Program-made: the position numbers and the translations under genes | Assembly (NCBI GenBank): GCA_002441465.1 | Contig: DJWE01000017.1 | Span: 524-24,143 of the forward strand | DNA: 23,620 nt | Source: Propionibacteriaceae bacterium UBA6238 | Lineage (GTDB): Bacteria > Actinomycetota > Actinomycetes > Propionibacteriales > Propionibacteriaceae | Direction of reading: 5' to 3' | Part shown: positions 21,928 to 23,620 of the stretch, in pieces | Position numbering within the stretch: the first letter of the stretch is position 1 | Layout of the letters: each line of letters begins with the position of its first letter | Notes under the pieces: generated by a model | Database searches by the model: none | Seen by the model: the letters and a program-made list of their open reading frames with translations, nothing else | Told to the model about the DNA's origin: nothing

Positions 21928-22991
21928 TGACCACGCTCAGCCAGACCCTGGCCTCCGACGCGCTCACCTCCGGCCGGCTGCCCCGGTTCACCGCCCCCGT
22001 GGCCGTGGTGGCCTCCATTCTGGTCGGGGTCGCCATCGCCATCCTGGCCGCCGACGGGAACCTCGCCGTGGCTGCCCTGTTCGGCTTCGCGCTCTACCTG
22101 GTCGTGATGGAGGTCGCCGCCCGGGTGGTCGAGGGCGCACGCCAAGCGTCCGACCGGCGCGCGTCCACGTTGATCTCCGGCGCGTTCATCCTGGCCCTGC
22201 TCCCGCTGGGGTCGGTGGCCTGGGAGGCCATCAGCAAGGGCATCGCCCGCTTCGACCTCAACTTCTTCACCATGTCGATGCGCAACGTGGTCGGGGCCGG
22301 CGGCGGTGCAGCCCACGCCATCTACGGCACGCTCTACGTGACCGGCCTGGCCAGCCTGATGTCGATCCCGGTCGGGCTGCTCACGGCGATCTACTTGTCC
22401 GAATACGGACGCGGCACTCGCCTGGCCCGATCGATCACCTTCTTCGTCGATGTGATGACCGGCATTCCCTCGATCGTCGCCGGCCTGTTCGCCTACGCCC
22501 TGATGGGCCTGCTGATCGGGCCGGGGTTCAAGTCCGGTTTCTCCGGCAGCATCGCCTTGTCGGTGCTGATGATCCCGGTGGTCGTCCGGTCCTCTGAGGA
22601 GATCCTGCGGCTCGTCCCCAACGAACTGCGCGAGGCGTCCTACGCCCTGGGCGTGCCGAAGTGGCTGACCATCGTGCGGATCGTCATCCCGACCGCGATC
22701 TCCGGCCTGATCTCCGGCATCATCTTGTCGATCGCCCGGGTGATCGGAGAGACCGCTCCGCTGCTGATCGCGGCCGGCTTCACCGCATCGCTGAACAACA
22801 ACCCGTTCGACAACCCGATGATGACCCTTCCGGTGTTCGTCTACGACTCCTACGCCCGCCCCGGCATCGACGTGCAGGCCTACCTCGATCGCGCGTGGGC
22901 CGGCGCGCTCACCTTGATCCTGATCGTCATGCTGCTGAACCTGATCGGCCGGCTGATCGCCCGCCGCTTCGCCCCGAAGACCGGACGCTGA
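21927..22991 (+). CDS. pstA: Phosphate ABC transporter permease PstA
   Basis: The 354-residue protein starts at ATG 21927, overlapping the pstC stop by one base, with GGAG at 21915-21918. It carries two additional N-terminal hydrophobic segments (about residues 22-66) before the usual six-helix core, as is common in actinobacterial PstA. Core landmarks are GGGAAHAIYGTLYVTGLASL, SIPVGLLTAIYLSEY, FVDVMTGIPSIVAGLFAYAL and the EAA loop REASYALGVPKWLTIVRIVIP. ARVIGETAPLL is the last typical PstA motif. It is the partner of PstC and is followed by pstB after 10 bp. Confidence 0.96.
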   Translation: MTTLSQTLASDALTSGRLPRFTAPVAVVASILVGVAIAILAADGNLAVAALFGFALYLVVMEVAARVVEGARQASDRRASTLISGAFILALLPLGSVAWEAISKGIARFDLNFFTMSMRNVVGAGGGAAHAIYGTLYVTGLASLMSIPVGLLTAIYLSEYGRGTRLARSITFFVDVMTGIPSIVAGLFAYALMGLLIGPGFKSGFSGSIALSVLMIPVVVRSSEEILRLVPNELREASYALGVPKWLTIVRIVIPTAISGLISGIILSIARVIGETAPLLIAAGFTASLNNNPFDNPMMTLPVFVYDSYARPGIDVQAYLDRAWAGALTLILIVMLLNLIGRLIARRFAPKTGR

Positions 22992-23001
22992 AAGAGAACC
23001 C

Positions 23002-23620
23002 ATGTCCAAGCGGATTGAGACCACCGACCTGAATGTCTACTACGGCACCTTCCGTGCCGTGGAGGACGTGACCATCACCATCGAGCCTCGGACGGTGACC
23101 GCCTTCATCGGACCGTCCGGCTGCGGCAAGTCCACCTTCTTGCGCACACTGAACCGGATGCACGAGGTGATCCCAGGCGCTCACGTCGAGGGCGAGGTGC
23201 TCCTGGACGGGGAGAACCTCTACGGCCCCGGTGTCGATCCGGTGCGGGTGCGGCGCCAGGTCGGCATGGTGTTCCAACGGCCGAACCCGTTCCCGACCAT
23301 GTCGATCAAGGAGAACGTGCTTGCCGGCATCCGGCTGAACAACCGGCGCATGCCGAGGGCCGAGCAGGACGACCTCGTGGAGCGATCGCTGCGCGGCGCC
23401 AACCTGTGGGAAGAGGTCAAGAACCGCCTCGAGCTCCCCGGATCGGGTCTCTCCGGCGGCCAGCAGCAGCGGCTGTGCATCGCCCGCGCGATCGCCATGC
23501 AACCGGAGGTCCTGCTGATGGACGAGCCCTGCTCGGCGCTCGACCCGATCTCGACGCTGGCGATCGAGGATCTGATCGCGGAGCTCAAGGAGCAGTACAC
23601 GATCGTGATCGTCACCCACA
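23002..23620 (+). CDS. pstB: Phosphate ABC transporter ATP-binding protein PstB (3' end cut by window)
   Basis: 206 codons are visible from ATG 23002, preceded by AAAGAGA. Walker A is GPSGCGKST (residues about 37-45), the Q-loop is VFQRPNPFP, the ABC signature is LSGGQQQR and Walker B is LLMDEPCSALD. The window ends at the His of the H-loop (VIVTH), so about 50 residues of a ~255-residue PstB are missing. PNPFPTMSI and DEPCSALDP are PstB-specific forms of these motifs. It energises PstCA by ATP hydrolysis. Fourth gene of the pst operon; phoU, often next, is not in view. Confidence 0.96.
   Translation, partial: MSKRIETTDLNVYYGTFRAVEDVTITIEPRTVTAFIGPSGCGKSTFLRTLNRMHEVIPGAHVEGEVLLDGENLYGPGVDPVRVRRQVGMVFQRPNPFPTMSIKENVLAGIRLNNRRMPRAEQDDLVERSLRGANLWEEVKNRLELPGSGLSGGQQQRLCIARAIAMQPEVLLMDEPCSALDPISTLAIEDLIAELKEQYTIVIVTH

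Overview
The window is high-GC DNA from an actinobacterium. The strongest taxonomic evidence is a two-GNAT mycothiol synthase (mshD), a GlnR-type regulator beside it, a MutT1-type Nudix/histidine-phosphatase fusion beside ppk, and many genes that appear to be transcribed leaderless from TAnnnT boxes 6-7 nt before the start codon. Mycothiol genes are essentially restricted to Actinobacteria. A member of the Propionibacteriales is my guess, but nothing here proves the family.

Layout. 1-997 (-) is a CorA-type Mg2+/Co2+ channel cut by the window edge. It is preceded by a 20-codon, proline-periodic upstream ORF. 1199-1352 (+) holds a frameshifted relic of a HAD-type phosphatase. 1406-4273 (-) is a probable three-gene operon: a polytopic Yip1-like membrane protein, a membrane-anchored alpha/beta-hydrolase-like protein, and an Era-like GTPase with a DUF697-type C-terminus. 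4681-6210 (+) is an APC amino-acid permease and 6372-8234 (+) is typA/bipA. 8361-9557 (+) is an unusual fusion of a YceH (DUF480) double winged helix to a SAM methyltransferase. It converges, with only 4 bp between stop codons, on a minus-strand operon: a 37-aa membrane peptide, a ferric nitrobindin-like protein and the YgfZ folate-binding protein. 11273-12228 (+) is an AbiEi/DUF559-type gene whose N-terminus is split by a frame change. 12435-13187 is a DUF4184 membrane protein and 13213-13644 is dtd.

From 13737 to the end, genes for nitrogen, thiol and phosphate physiology lie together: glnR, then mshD-ppk-mutT1 (mshD and ppk overlap by 4 bp), a LacI-family regulator on the minus strand, and the high-affinity phosphate transporter pstS-pstC-pstA-pstB. 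PstB is truncated by the window end. A two-unit, 11-bp Pho box lies upstream of pstS. The phosphate-importing Pst system and the polyphosphate-making Ppk in the same neighbourhood suggest a phosphate acquisition and storage cluster.

Two families of non-coding repeats occur. The first is a long perfect or near-perfect hairpin with the terminal sequence GGGGACGGTTCCTAT, present twice with compensatory changes in its stem. The second is a ~20-bp unit of the type CCGAGTTCGGCGGGTTAT, present four times in two orientations in one 166-bp gap. Neither repeat family has an associated transposase in the window. I saw no rRNA, tRNA, CRISPR array, phage or complete insertion sequence.
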